64,000 bases of DNA from Kocuria flava. Lineage in GTDB: Bacteria; Actinomycetota; Actinomycetes; Actinomycetales; Micrococcaceae. Positions 1-8,360 of the stretch are shown here, in pieces. Position 1 is the first letter of the stretch. Each line of letters opens with the position of its first letter. Made by a program: the position numbers and the translations under genes. The notes beneath the pieces are model-generated. The model was not told the origin of the DNA and did no database searches. It was given only the letters and a program-made list of their open reading frames with translations. The DNA is taken from positions 1 through 64,000 of the forward strand of contig NZ_CP013254.1 of the NCBI RefSeq assembly GCF_001482365.1, read 5' to 3'.

Positions 1-117
1 GGGGACGTCGAGCCTGGCCAGCTTGCCCGAGGCCGTGAAGCGCTCGGTGGCCTTGGAGCCGGCCTCGACCGCCGTGCCCTCGTTCTCCTTGCGCGTGTCC
101 GCACCGGTCTGCGTCAT
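1..117 (-). CDS. catA: Catechol 1,2-dioxygenase, N-terminal fragment
   Basis: Only the first 39 codons lie in the window; the gene runs off the left edge. The translated start, with GSKATERFTASGK at about residues 20-32, matches the N-terminal hallmark of actinobacterial intradiol catechol 1,2-dioxygenases, which open catechol to cis,cis-muconate with a non-heme Fe(III). The iron-binding Tyr/His residues lie outside the window. The ATG at 117 is preceded by GGAGGACACC. It is divergent from benA and shares the 118-426 control region, so the ring-cleaving enzyme sits next to the enzymes that make its substrate. The family call rests on a short segment but fits the neighbours very well. Confidence 0.8.
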   Translation of the reverse strand, partial: MTQTGADTRKENEGTAVEAGSKATERFTASGKLARLDVP

Positions 118-218
118 GGTGTCCTCCCTGGACGGTCTGTGTTCGCGGATGGTCCCGCCGGCGCCCCGACGGGGCGCCGCGCCGGCTGTGACTGCCGACA
201 CACGGGAACGTCCCGTTC

Positions 219-224
219 AGCGTA
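219..224 (-). promoter_or_regulatory. Possible -10 box for catA
   Basis: Read on the minus strand this is TACGCT, about 100 bases before the catA ATG, in the only AT-richer stretch of the divergent region. No convincing -35 hexamer is seen at 17 bp, as expected if an activator is needed. Confidence 0.3.
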
Positions 225-264
225 GCGACCCGGATCAGGACGAAACAAATATCAATTAGCCCTG

Positions 265-278
265 TTCTGTGCACAGAA
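265..278. promoter_or_regulatory. 14-bp perfect palindrome between catA and benA
   Basis: TTCTGTGCACAGAA is a perfect palindrome midway between the divergent genes. It is a good candidate for a dimeric regulator site (BenR, CatR or a GntR/FCD-type protein); which one is not known. Confidence 0.55.
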
Positions 279-290
279 TTCGGCAAAAAC

Positions 291-315
291 ACCCCCTGGG
301 TCAGTCCTAGGGGTT
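291..315. promoter_or_regulatory. Imperfect inverted repeat upstream of benA
   Basis: Arms ACCCCCTGGG and CCTAGGGGTT (8 of 10 positions matching) flank TCAGT. If transcription starts near 357, the element covers about -66 to -42, a normal place for an activator such as the LuxR-type regulator encoded at 4973. Confidence 0.4.
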
Positions 316-322
316 CGCCTGA

Positions 323-338
323 TGTGAGCGTGGTCACG
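323..338. promoter_or_regulatory. CRP/GlxR-like site
   Basis: TGTGA-GCGTGG-TCACG matches the CRP/GlxR consensus TGTGA-N6-TCACA at 9 of 10 fixed positions. Actinobacterial GlxR is known to act on aromatic-catabolism genes, so catabolite control of ben/cat is inferred. Confidence 0.55.
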
Positions 339-426
339 AGCGCCCAGACTGGAGGGCACACCATTCGGCGTGGGTTCCGCGCGGACCCCGGCCGACCTGC
401 ACCGTCCCCCGACGAAGGAGCACGTC

Positions 427-1809
427 ATGACCGAGAACCTGACCCACGTCCGCGAGGTCCTCTCCGACGCCGTGGTCGACGACCGCGAGAACGGCGTCAT
501 CCGCGCCAAGCGCGAGATCTTCACCGACGAGGAGATCTTCGAGCTGGAGATGAAGTACATCTTCGAGGGCAACTGGGTCTACCTCGCCCACGAGTCGCAG
601 ATCCCGAACGTCGGCGACTACTTCACGACCTACATCGGGCGCACCCCCGTGGTGATCACCCGCGACAAGGAGGAGAAGCTCAACTGCATCGTCAACGCCT
701 GCTCCCACCGCGGCGCGATGCTGTGCCGGCGCAAGACCGACAACCGGACCACCTTCACCTGCCCGTTCCACGGCTGGACCTTCAAGAACTCCGGTGAGCT
801 GCTCAAGGTCAAGGACGGCCGCAACGGCGGCTACCCCGAGAACTTCAACAAGAACGGCTCCCACGACCTGACCAAGGTGGCCCGCTTCGAGTCCTACCGC
901 GGCTTCCTCTTCGGCTCCCTCAACCCGGACGTGCTGCCCCTCGAGGAGCACCTGGGCGACGCCACCAAGGTCATCGACTCCATCGTCGACCAGTCCCCGG
1001 AGGGCCTCGAGGTGCTGCGCGGGGCCTCCACCTACACCTACGACGGCAACTGGAAGGTCCAGGCGGAGAACGGCGCCGACGGCTACCACGTGACCTCGGT
1101 GCACTGGAACTACGCGGCCACCACCGCCCGCCGCACCGCCGGCGACTCCGCCAACAAGACCAAGGCCATGGACGCCGGCAAGTGGGGCAAGGTCAAGGGC
1201 GGGTTCTACTCGTTCGAGCACGGCCACCTGCTGCTGTGGCAGGAGTGGACCAACCCCCAGGACCGCCCGCTGTGGGACCGCCGCGACGAGCTCGTCGAGA
1301 AGTACGGCGAGGAGATGGCGAACTTCATGATCAACATCTCGCGCAACCTGTGCGTCTACCCGAACGTCTACATCATGGACCAGTTCTCCTCGCAGATCCG
1401 CCACTTCCGGCCGATCTCCGCGGACCAGACCGAGGTGACCATCTACTGCATCGCCCCCAAGGGCGAGTCCGCGGAGAACCGCGCCAAGCGCATCCGCCAG
1501 TACGAGGACTTCTTCAACGCGACCGGCATGGCGACCCCGGACGACCTCGAGGAGTTCCGTTCCTGCAACAAGACCTACTGGGCCAGGACCGCGAAGTGGA
1601 ACGACATGACCCGCGGCTCCGCCCACGAGATCCAGGGCCCCGACGAGCAGGCCCGGGCGCTGGGGATGGACCGCGTCATCGCCTCCGGCATGCGCACCGA
1701 GGACGAGGGCCTCTACCCGATCCAGCACACCTTCTGGAAGGAGGTCATGGACAAGGGCCTGGCCGAGGAGGAGCGCGAGGCCGAGCACGCCGCCCCCGTC
1801 ACCGCCTGA
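427..1809 (+). CDS. benA: Benzoate 1,2-dioxygenase, large (alpha) subunit
   Basis: A 460-residue terminal oxygenase alpha subunit. With BenB and electrons from BenC it converts benzoate plus O2 to the cis-1,2-dihydrodiol carboxylate. The Rieske cluster ligands are C92, H94, C112 and H115 (C-x-H-x17-C-x2-H), and the catalytic domain shows the mononuclear iron region ENGADGYHVTSVH. The length is normal for BenA/XylX. The ATG at 427 is chosen over an in-frame ATG at 370 because AAGGAG lies 6 bases before it and the extra residues do not resemble the family. It is first in a benABCD run and divergent from catA. Confidence 0.95.
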   Translation: MTENLTHVREVLSDAVVDDRENGVIRAKREIFTDEEIFELEMKYIFEGNWVYLAHESQIPNVGDYFTTYIGRTPVVITRDKEEKLNCIVNACSHRGAMLCRRKTDNRTTFTCPFHGWTFKNSGELLKVKDGRNGGYPENFNKNGSHDLTKVARFESYRGFLFGSLNPDVLPLEEHLGDATKVIDSIVDQSPEGLEVLRGASTYTYDGNWKVQAENGADGYHVTSVHWNYAATTARRTAGDSANKTKAMDAGKWGKVKGGFYSFEHGHLLLWQEWTNPQDRPLWDRRDELVEKYGEEMANFMINISRNLCVYPNVYIMDQFSSQIRHFRPISADQTEVTIYCIAPKGESAENRAKRIRQYEDFFNATGMATPDDLEEFRSCNKTYWARTAKWNDMTRGSAHEIQGPDEQARALGMDRVIASGMRTEDEGLYPIQHTFWKEVMDKGLAEEEREAEHAAPVTA

Positions 1810-1841
1810 CCCCTCTTCCCCCGGATCAAGGAGCTTCCACC

Positions 1842-2378
1842 ATGGCCAATCTGCTCAACCCCGTCGCCGCGCTGAAGACCGCCGACGAGATCGCCACCCT
1901 CGAGACCGTCCGTGCCTTCCTCTACAAGGAGGCGCGCCTGCTGGACGACCGCCGCTTCGACGAGTGGCTCGAGTGCTACTCCCCGGACGCCGAGTTCTGG
2001 ATGCCCGCGTGGGACGACAACGACGAGCTGACCGAGGACCCCCAGTCCGAGATCTCGCTCATCTACTACGACAACCGCGGCGGGCTCGAGGACCGCGTGT
2101 TCCGCATCAAGACGGACCGCTCCTCGGCGACCTCCCTGCCGGACCCGCGCACCGGGCACAACGTCACCGACGTGGAGATCCTGGCGCACGAGGGCGACAC
2201 CGTGCAGGTCCGCTACAACTGGTTCACCCTCTACTTCCGCTACAACACGACGGACACCTACTTCGGCACGACCTTCGTCGACCTCGACCTCTCCGGCGAG
2301 CAGCCGGTGATCACGAAGAAGAAGGTCGTCCTGAAGAACGACTACATCCACCACGTCGTGGACATCTACATGATCTGA
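1842..2378 (+). CDS. benB: Benzoate 1,2-dioxygenase, small (beta) subunit
   Basis: A 178-residue beta subunit of the ring-hydroxylating dioxygenase (SnoaL/cystatin-like fold). It forms the alpha3beta3 oxygenase with BenA and has a structural rather than catalytic role. Segments such as RLLDDRRFDEWLECY near residues 32-46 and the C-terminal KKKVVLKNDYIHHVVDIY are typical of the family, and the length is full. It starts 32 bases after benA with AAGGAG 8 bases before the ATG, so it is cotranscribed and independently translated. A strong hairpin follows its stop codon. Confidence 0.93.
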   Translation: MANLLNPVAALKTADEIATLETVRAFLYKEARLLDDRRFDEWLECYSPDAEFWMPAWDDNDELTEDPQSEISLIYYDNRGGLEDRVFRIKTDRSSATSLPDPRTGHNVTDVEILAHEGDTVQVRYNWFTLYFRYNTTDTYFGTTFVDLDLSGEQPVITKKKVVLKNDYIHHVVDIYMI

Positions 2379-2389
2379 CGGGCCCCACC

Positions 2390-2424
2390 GGCCGGTGCCC
2401 GGCGCTCCCCGCCGGGCACCGGCC
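2390..2424 (+). terminator. Hairpin between benB and benC
   Basis: A perfect 14-bp GC stem (2390-2403 with 2411-2424) and 7-base loop begins 12 bases after the benB stop, inside the operon. There is no U-tract. It may be a partial terminator or a 3'-end stabiliser that yields more oxygenase (BenAB) than reductase (BenC) mRNA. Confidence 0.6.
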
Positions 2425-2513
2425 GCCCCGTCCCGCCCGCGGCCGCCCGCGGGCGCCACCGCACGCACTTTCCCCGGACCGGCCGCCGCCGGTCCCACCC
2501 CCAGGAGGACAGC

Positions 2514-4088
2514 ATGGGCCATCAGGTAGCCCTCAACTTCGAGGACGGCGTCACCAAGGTCGTCAAGGTCGGCGACTTCGAGACCGTCATGGACGCCGCG
2601 TACAAGGCGCGGATCAACATCCCCGCGGACTGCCGGGACGGCGCCTGCGGCACCTGCAAGGCCTTCTGCGACTCCGGCTCCTTCGACCCGGGGGACTTCA
2701 TCGACGACGCGATGACCGAGGAGGAGCTCGAGAAGGGCTACGTCCTCACCTGCCAGGCGGTCCCCGAGTCGGACATGTCCATCCAGATCCCGGCGACCTC
2801 CGAGTCCGCGAAGACCTCCGCCTCGTCCTTCACGGCGACCCTCAAGGAGCTCGACAAGCACTCCGAGTCGACGATCTCCTTCACCCTGGAGTTCCCGGAC
2901 CGGGAGGACCTCGCCTTCCTGCCGGGCCAGTACGTCAACATCAAGGTCCCCGGCACCGACGCCGAGCGCTCCTACTCGTTCAGCAGCGGCCCCGCCGTGC
3001 AGGACTGCTCGTTCATGGTCCGCATCACCCCGCAGGGCGCGATGTCGGAGCACCTGCGCGACCGTGCCCAGGTCGGCGACACCGTGGAGTTCTCCGGCCC
3101 CTACGGCTCCTTCTTCCTGCGCGAGCCCAAGCGCCCGCTGCTGCTGCTGGCCGGCGGCACCGGGCTGGCCCCGCTGCTGTCGATCCTCGAGAAGCTCTCG
3201 GAGAACCCGCCGTCCACCCCCGTGCACCTGATCTACGGCGTGACCCGCGAGGCCGACATCGTGGGCCTCGACCGGATCCGCGCCTACGAGGAGAAGCTGC
3301 CGGCGTTCACGTGGGACTACATCGCCTCCGAGGAGGGCACCTCCGCCCCCCACACCGGCTACGTCACCCAGATCATCGAGCCGGCCCACCTCAACGACGG
3401 CGACGTCGACATCTACCTGTGCGGCCCGCCCCCCATGGTCAACGCCGTCTCCAAGTGGCTCGACGACGAGGGCGTGCAGCCGGCGAACTTCTACTTCGAG
3501 CGCTTCGCCCCGAAGGAGACCACGGGCGGCGACGCCGAGACCGGCGCTCCCCCGAGCCCCGAGCAGATCGCCGCCGAGGGCGACACCATGACCCGTTCCG
3601 AGGCCGTGTCCTCGCTGGAGACCGGGATCCTGGAGTTCCGCAAGGAGGACAGCTTCGCCCACCTGGACGCGCGCATGGGCCTCGAGCTCGCCGTCACGGA
3701 ACTGATGACGGGCCGGCTCAGCGAGGAGCAGCTCGAGCAGTTCCGCCGCCTCGCCGAGGCCACCACCCGCTCCGTGGGCGAGGGCACCGTCTCCGACCCG
3801 GAGGAGTACGTGCGCACCAACGAGGAGTTCCACGAGTACCTGTTCCTGGTCTGCGACAACCCCACCCTGCTGGAGTCCTACCGCCGGCTGGACGTGCGCG
3901 AGCAGATGGCGGCGACCTTCGAGAAGGGCACCGAGATCTTCGCCCGCGTGGCCCAGGACCACCTGGACGTCGTCGAGGCCTTCGAGCGCGGGGACAAGGA
4001 GCGGGCCCGGGAGGTCATCATGGCCCACGCCCGGGACGCCAAGGAGACCATGTCCGGGGCGATCGACGCGAAGGAGGCCGGCCGCTGA
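2514..4088 (+). CDS. benC: Benzoate dioxygenase reductase BenC with C-terminal FCD-like domain
   Basis: NADH-dependent electron-transfer component of benzoate dioxygenase. Order of parts: plant-type 2Fe-2S ferredoxin (C40, C45, C48, C80), FAD domain (RSYS at 152-155), NAD domain (GGTGLAP at 214-220, then CGPPPMV), ending near residue 340. The classic protein stops there; this one is 524 residues. Residues about 359-520 look like the ligand-binding FCD domain of GntR/FadR regulators, with NEEFH (H440), H483 and H505 matching the usual metal-binding His positions and N436 where Asp is usual. No DNA-binding domain is present. From memory, other actinobacterial BenC proteins are also near 510 residues. 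The stop overlaps the benD start (TGATG). Confidence 0.92.
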   Translation: MGHQVALNFEDGVTKVVKVGDFETVMDAAYKARINIPADCRDGACGTCKAFCDSGSFDPGDFIDDAMTEEELEKGYVLTCQAVPESDMSIQIPATSESAKTSASSFTATLKELDKHSESTISFTLEFPDREDLAFLPGQYVNIKVPGTDAERSYSFSSGPAVQDCSFMVRITPQGAMSEHLRDRAQVGDTVEFSGPYGSFFLREPKRPLLLLAGGTGLAPLLSILEKLSENPPSTPVHLIYGVTREADIVGLDRIRAYEEKLPAFTWDYIASEEGTSAPHTGYVTQIIEPAHLNDGDVDIYLCGPPPMVNAVSKWLDDEGVQPANFYFERFAPKETTGGDAETGAPPSPEQIAAEGDTMTRSEAVSSLETGILEFRKEDSFAHLDARMGLELAVTELMTGRLSEEQLEQFRRLAEATTRSVGEGTVSDPEEYVRTNEEFHEYLFLVCDNPTLLESYRRLDVREQMAATFEKGTEIFARVAQDHLDVVEAFERGDKERAREVIMAHARDAKETMSGAIDAKEAGR

Positions 4089-4903
4089 TGCCCGCACCGT
4101 ACGCGGGGCAGTTCACGACCCCGGGCCGCTTCGCCGGCAAGGCCGTCCTGGTGACGGGCTCCGCCCAGGGCATCGGCCGCCGGGTGGCCGAGCGGATCGC
4201 CGCCGAGGGCGGCGCCGTCGTCCTCGTCGACCGGGCCGAGCTCGTGCACGAGGTCGCCCGGGAGATCGACGCCGCGGCCGCGGGCGGATCGGCCACCGCG
4301 GCGACCGCGGACCTCGAGACCTTCGAGGGCGCTCAGCAGGCCGTCGAGGCGGCGCTGGCCGCCCACGGGCGGGTCGACGTGCTCGTCAACAACGTGGGCG
4401 GGGCCATCTGGATGCGCCCCTTCGAGACCTTCGGCCCCGAGCAGATCCAGAAGGAGATCACCCGGTCCCTGTTCCCCACCCTGTGGATGTGCCGGGCCGT
4501 GCTGCCGGCGATGCTCGAGGCCGGCGGCGGCACGATCGTCAACGTGTCCTCGAACGCGACCCGCGGCATCCACCGGGTGCCCTACTCCGCGGCGAAGGCC
4601 GGGGTCAACGGCATCACCCAGGCCCTGGCCATGGAGACCGCCGGGCGCGGGATCCGGGTCGTGGCCACCGCCCCCGGCGGCACCGAGGCCCCGCCGCGCA
4701 CCGTCCAGCGCGGGCCCGGTCCCGAGGGGGAGCGCGAGGAGCAGTGGGTGCGGGACGTCGTGGAGCAGGTGACGGAGTCCTCCTTCCTGAAGCGCTACGC
4801 CACCCTGGACGAGCAGGCCGCCCCGATCGTGTTCCTCGCCTCCGACGAGGCCTCCTACGTCACCGGCAGCGTCCTGCCGGTGGCCGGCGGGGACCTCGGC
4901 TGA
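4088..4903 (+). CDS. benD: Dihydroxycyclohexadiene carboxylate (benzoate cis-diol) dehydrogenase
   Basis: A 271-residue short-chain dehydrogenase that oxidises and decarboxylates the benzoate cis-diol to catechol with NAD+. Visible motifs: TGSAQGIG at residues 23-30 (cofactor loop), NNVGG, and Y166-x3-K170 (catalytic pair) with a serine in VNVSSN upstream. The ATG overlaps the benC stop by one base, so translation is coupled. It is last of the four ben enzymes; its product catechol is the substrate of the divergent catA. The SDR family is broad, and the precise role rests on the operon. Confidence 0.92.
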   Translation: MPAPYAGQFTTPGRFAGKAVLVTGSAQGIGRRVAERIAAEGGAVVLVDRAELVHEVAREIDAAAAGGSATAATADLETFEGAQQAVEAALAAHGRVDVLVNNVGGAIWMRPFETFGPEQIQKEITRSLFPTLWMCRAVLPAMLEAGGGTIVNVSSNATRGIHRVPYSAAKAGVNGITQALAMETAGRGIRVVATAPGGTEAPPRTVQRGPGPEGEREEQWVRDVVEQVTESSFLKRYATLDEQAAPIVFLASDEASYVTGSVLPVAGGDLG

Positions 4904-4959
4904 GGCCCACGGGCACCCGTGAGCAGGGCCCGCCGTACCGCCGCAGCAGCCCGCCGGGC

Positions 4960-4965
4960 TAGACT
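4960..4965 (+). promoter_or_regulatory. -10 box of a leaderless benR-like transcript
   Basis: TAGACT lies 7 bases before the ATG at 4973, placing the expected +1 on the start codon itself. There is no Shine-Dalgarno sequence, which supports that ATG as a leaderless start and gives the regulator a promoter separate from benABCD. Confidence 0.65.
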
Positions 4966-4972
4966 CGCGGGC

Positions 4973-7803
4973 ATGACGGCGGGCCCTCCTCACACCGATC
5001 CCGGGGAGGAGCTCCCCCTCGTGGGCCGCGCAGAGCTCGTCGAGCAGCTGCTCGAGACCCTGCGCACCGTGCGCAAGGGGCACATGCGCACGGTCGTGAT
5101 CAGCGGCCCCCCCGGCTCCGGGAAGACCGCCGTGCTCGACCTGCTCATCGAGCACTGCCGCACCGCCGCCCGGGGGGTGCGGGTCCTCGGCGCCACGGGC
5201 GACGAGTGGGAGTCCCGGCTCGCCCTGGCCGGCTACTCCCAGCTGATGCGCACCACCCCGCTGCGCCCGGCCGGGGGCGACGACGGCGCCCCGCCGCCGC
5301 CCTCCGCCCCCGTCGCGGAGCTGACCCCCGACCAGGTCCTCAACTACGCCACGACCCTCGGCACCCACCTGGAGAGCCTGCAGACCCGCGGGACCGTGGT
5401 CGTCACCGTCGACGACGCCCACCACCTCGACGAGGCCAGCCTGCGCGTGCTGGCCTTCGTGCTGCGGCGGATGCACGGCAAGCGCGTGCTCTTCGTGCTC
5501 ACCCTGGACCCGACCAACGCCGCGGCCGTGCCGGCCGGGGTGCTCGACCACCTCACCGGCCACCGGGTGCTGCGGCTGCCGCTCGAGCCGCTGAGCCCCC
5601 GGGACGTCCAGGACCTGGCCCGCTCCCGCTTCGGGCTCGACCTCAGCACCACCGCCGCCCACGGCCTGGCCCGGCACACCGGCGGCTCCCCGCGGCAGAT
5701 CGAGGAGCTGCTCGCGGAGCTGCCGCCCGAGACGTGGCACTCCTGGTTCCCGCACCTGCCGGCGAGCTCGCGCGTGCGCTCCCGCGTGCGCAGCGTCCTC
5801 GGCAGGGCCTCCCCCGCCCTCGTGGCCGTCGCGGAGGCCGCGGCCGTCCTCGGCCCCGGCACCGGGCTCGAGGAGGTCCGGGCCGTGGCCGGGCTCGACG
5901 ACGCCCTGCCCGCGCTCGACGAGGGGCACCGGGCGGGGCTGCTCTCGCTGACCACGGCGCAGGCGGGCTCGGCCGTGCGCTTCCTCGAGCCCGGCACCCG
6001 GGAGGCCGTCTACGAGCTGATGGTCCCGAGCCGGCGGATCGCGCTGCACCGCGCCGCCGCGGCGACCGTGCGCGACGAGGGCGAGCGCCTCGGACACCTG
6101 GTCTCCGCGACCCCCGGCGCCGACGCGGAGCTGGCCCTGCGCCTGGAGGAGCACGCCCGGCGGCGGGCGCTCGCGGGCGCGTGGCAGGACGTCGCCACCG
6201 CGCTGTTCTCGGCCTCGCGCCTGTCCGACGACGAGCGGACCCGCAACGACCGGCTGCTGCGCGCCGTGGACGCCCTGGTCGGGTCGGGCAACATCGCCGA
6301 GGCGGAGACCTGGACGGCCGCGGTGGACGCCATGCCGCCCTCGCCGCTGCGCTCGTCGGTGCTGGGCTACTTCTCCACGGTCTCGGGGCAGAACCGCAGC
6401 GCGCAGGCCCAGCTGGAGATGGCGTGGCGGACCTCCAACGTCGCCCAGGAGCCCGTCGAGGCCGCGCGGATCGCCCAGCGCCTGGTGCTGCACGGGCTGT
6501 CCTCGTGGGACGGGCCGGTGATCACCCGGTGGGCCGAGACGGCGATGTCCCTCACCGAGCCCGCGACCCCCGCCCACGTGGAGTCGCTGGCCATCTACGG
6601 CCTGGGGCTCTACGCCCAGGGGCGGCTGCGGGAGGCCGAGGCCTCCTACGAGCGGGCCGCGGAGCAGGCGGACGAGAACGCGCAGAAGCAGCGCGTGCAG
6701 ATGGGCGCCGGGTGGCTGGCGCTGCGCGCCGACGACGTCGAGTCCGCGCTGGGCAACCTCGAAGCCGCGGCCCCACCGAGTTCCGCGGGGGCTCGCTGCG
6801 GATCTCGCTGTGGTCGGAGGCGTGGCTGGCCCGCACCCAGCTGGTGCTGGGCGACTGGGACGCCGCGGCGGCCACGGTCTCCCGGGCCTCGGTGCGCCTG
6901 GAGTCGGCGAACATGCCCCTGGTGCGCCCGCTGCTGTACTGGACGGCCGCCGAGCTGTGGTCGATGCGCGGGGACTGGGAGCGGGCCCGGCACTACGTCT
7001 CCCAGGCCGCCGTGCAGCCGGGGACCTACCGGGCCATGCAGGTGCCGGCGCACCTGGCCCGGGCCCGGTTCCACGAGGCGCGCGCCGACTACGAGAGCGC
7101 CCTCGCCGCGCTGCACCCGCTCACGGAGATCGACCCGTGGACCGCGCAGCGGGTGTCCTTCTGGCCCTGGCAGGACAGCTACGTCAACGCCCTCGTGATG
7201 ACCGACCAGCTGGACCGGGCCGAGGAGTTCCTGGAGGCGTTCGAGGCGGTCCCGCGCGAGCGGGAGATCCCCTCGGACCAGGCGCGGCTGGCCTGGGCCC
7301 GGGGCCGGCTGCTCGCCGCGCAGGGCGACCCGGACGCGGCGCGGGAGCGCTTCGAGGACGCGCTGGGGCGGCTGCGCGGGCTGAACCGGCCCTACCTGCG
7401 CGCCCGGATCAGCTTCGCGTTCGGGCAGTCCATGCGCCGGGCCGGCAAGCGCCGCCTGGCGTCGTCGGTCCTGCGCACGGCCCGGGACCTCTACGACACC
7501 CTGGGCGCGGGCACCTACGTGGAGCGCTGCGACCGGGAGCTCAAGGCCACGGGCCTGGACCCGGGGGCCGTGCCCGACCCCTCGGACCCGGTGCTCGCCG
7601 CGCTGGGCGGTCCGCAGGTCCAGCTGACCGCGCAGGAGCAGGCCGTCGCGGAGCTGGTCGCCGGTGGGGCGACGAACAAGGAGACGGCCCGGGCGCTGTT
7701 CCTCGCCGAGAAGACGGTCCAGTACCACCTGACGCGCATCTACGGGAAGCTCGGGGTGCGCTCGCGCAGCGAGCTGGCCGCCCGCTACCGCGACCCCGGC
7801 TGA
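4973..7803 (+). pseudogene. benR: BenR-like LuxR-family ATPase regulator, one apparent frameshift
   Basis: A large LuxR (LAL/MalT-like) regulator: P-loop GPPGSGKT at residues 45-52, Walker B acidic pair D147-D148, a long TPR-like middle, and a C-terminal LuxR helix-turn-helix (TAQEQAVAELVAGGATNKE and following). The reading frame shifts at a C run at 6771-6774: frame 1 is sensible up to LGNLEAAA, and the homologous text continues as PTEFRGGSLR one base back. Restoring a single C rejoins everything into about 943 residues. Its position after benD matches benR of Corynebacterium, which activates ben genes in response to benzoate. It could be a true mutation or a sequencing error; codon use on both sides is normal. 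Confidence 0.8.
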
Positions 7804-7810
7804 GCCGGCC

Positions 7811-7855
7811 CGTCCGGGCGGGTCCCGTGCGAGCAGGTCCCGTCCGAGCGGGCGC
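7811..7855. repeat. Three imperfect 15-bp tandem repeats
   Basis: CGTCCGGGCGGGTCC, CGTGCGAGCAGGTCC and CGTCCGAGCGGGCGC follow one another just after the regulator's stop codon. No function is evident. Confidence 0.5.
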
Positions 7856-7927
7856 CGACCGGCCGCCCCGCACGAGCGGGTCCCCGGCGCGCGCCCGGGC
7901 GGGTCCCGCCGGGGACCCCTGACGACG

Positions 7928-7969
7928 GCGCGGGCCGCGGCCACCGGGAGCGGCGGCCGCGGCCCGCGC
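7928..7969. terminator. Bidirectional terminator hairpin between benR and catC
   Basis: A perfect 15-bp stem (7928-7942 with 7955-7969) with 12-base loop sits between the convergent regulator and catC genes. It lacks a U-tract, as is common in this GC range. Confidence 0.7.
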
Positions 7970-7998
7970 GGGACCGGGCGGGGCGGCCCGCCCCGGTG

Positions 7999-8277
7999 CT
8001 ACTTGACGTCGGAGGGGTGCTTGGCCAGCGGCACCACGGTGATGTCCATGTAGGGGAACAGCGGCAGGTTCTGCAGCAGGTCGTGGAGCTCATCGTTGGT
8101 CTCGACGTCGAAGACCGACCAGTTGGCGTACTCGCCGACGACCCGCCAGATCTCCGGCCACTTCCCGGAGCGCTGGAGCTCCTGGGAGTAGGCCTTCTCG
8201 GTGGCCTTGAGCTCGGCCGCCTGCTCGGCGGGCATGTCGACGGGCAGGTTGACGTCCATGTGGACCAGGAACTTCAT
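7999..8277 (-). CDS. catC: Muconolactone D-isomerase
   Basis: A 92-residue protein, the normal size for CatC, which isomerises (+)-muconolactone to 3-oxoadipate enol-lactone. The start MKFLVHMDVNLP, the RSGKWPEIWRVVG segment at about residues 36-48 and the end LPLFPYMDITVVPLAKHPS are family hallmarks. GAGAGG precedes the ATG. It is downstream of catB by 83 bases on the same strand, the usual catBC order. The next steps (PcaD, PcaI/J, PcaF) are not in the window. Confidence 0.95.
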   Translation of the reverse strand: MKFLVHMDVNLPVDMPAEQAAELKATEKAYSQELQRSGKWPEIWRVVGEYANWSVFDVETNDELHDLLQNLPLFPYMDITVVPLAKHPSDVK

Positions 8278-8360
8278 GCGGGATCCTCTCGGGTGCCGGC
8301 GGGAGCGGGGCGCCCCCGCCGGGTGGTGGCCGGCGGGCCGGCCGGGTCGGTGGGCGCGCC

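Noticed and set aside
370..426. Earlier in-frame ATG for benA at 370
   Set aside because: It would add 19 residues unlike BenA and ignores the clear AAGGAG before ATG 427.
334..1788. Long open frame antisense to benA
   Set aside because: A GC-codon-bias shadow: low-complexity Leu/Val/Gly/Asp composition, no family motif, while the sense strand encodes a complete BenA with Rieske motif.
1713..4097. 794-codon open frame antisense to benB-benC
   Set aside because: Same shadow effect; no ribosome site or recognisable domain, and the sense genes are certain.
7541..7873. Short minus-strand frame with ARTGP repeats
   Set aside because: It is the translation of the 15-bp tandem repeat over the end of the regulator gene; no start signal.
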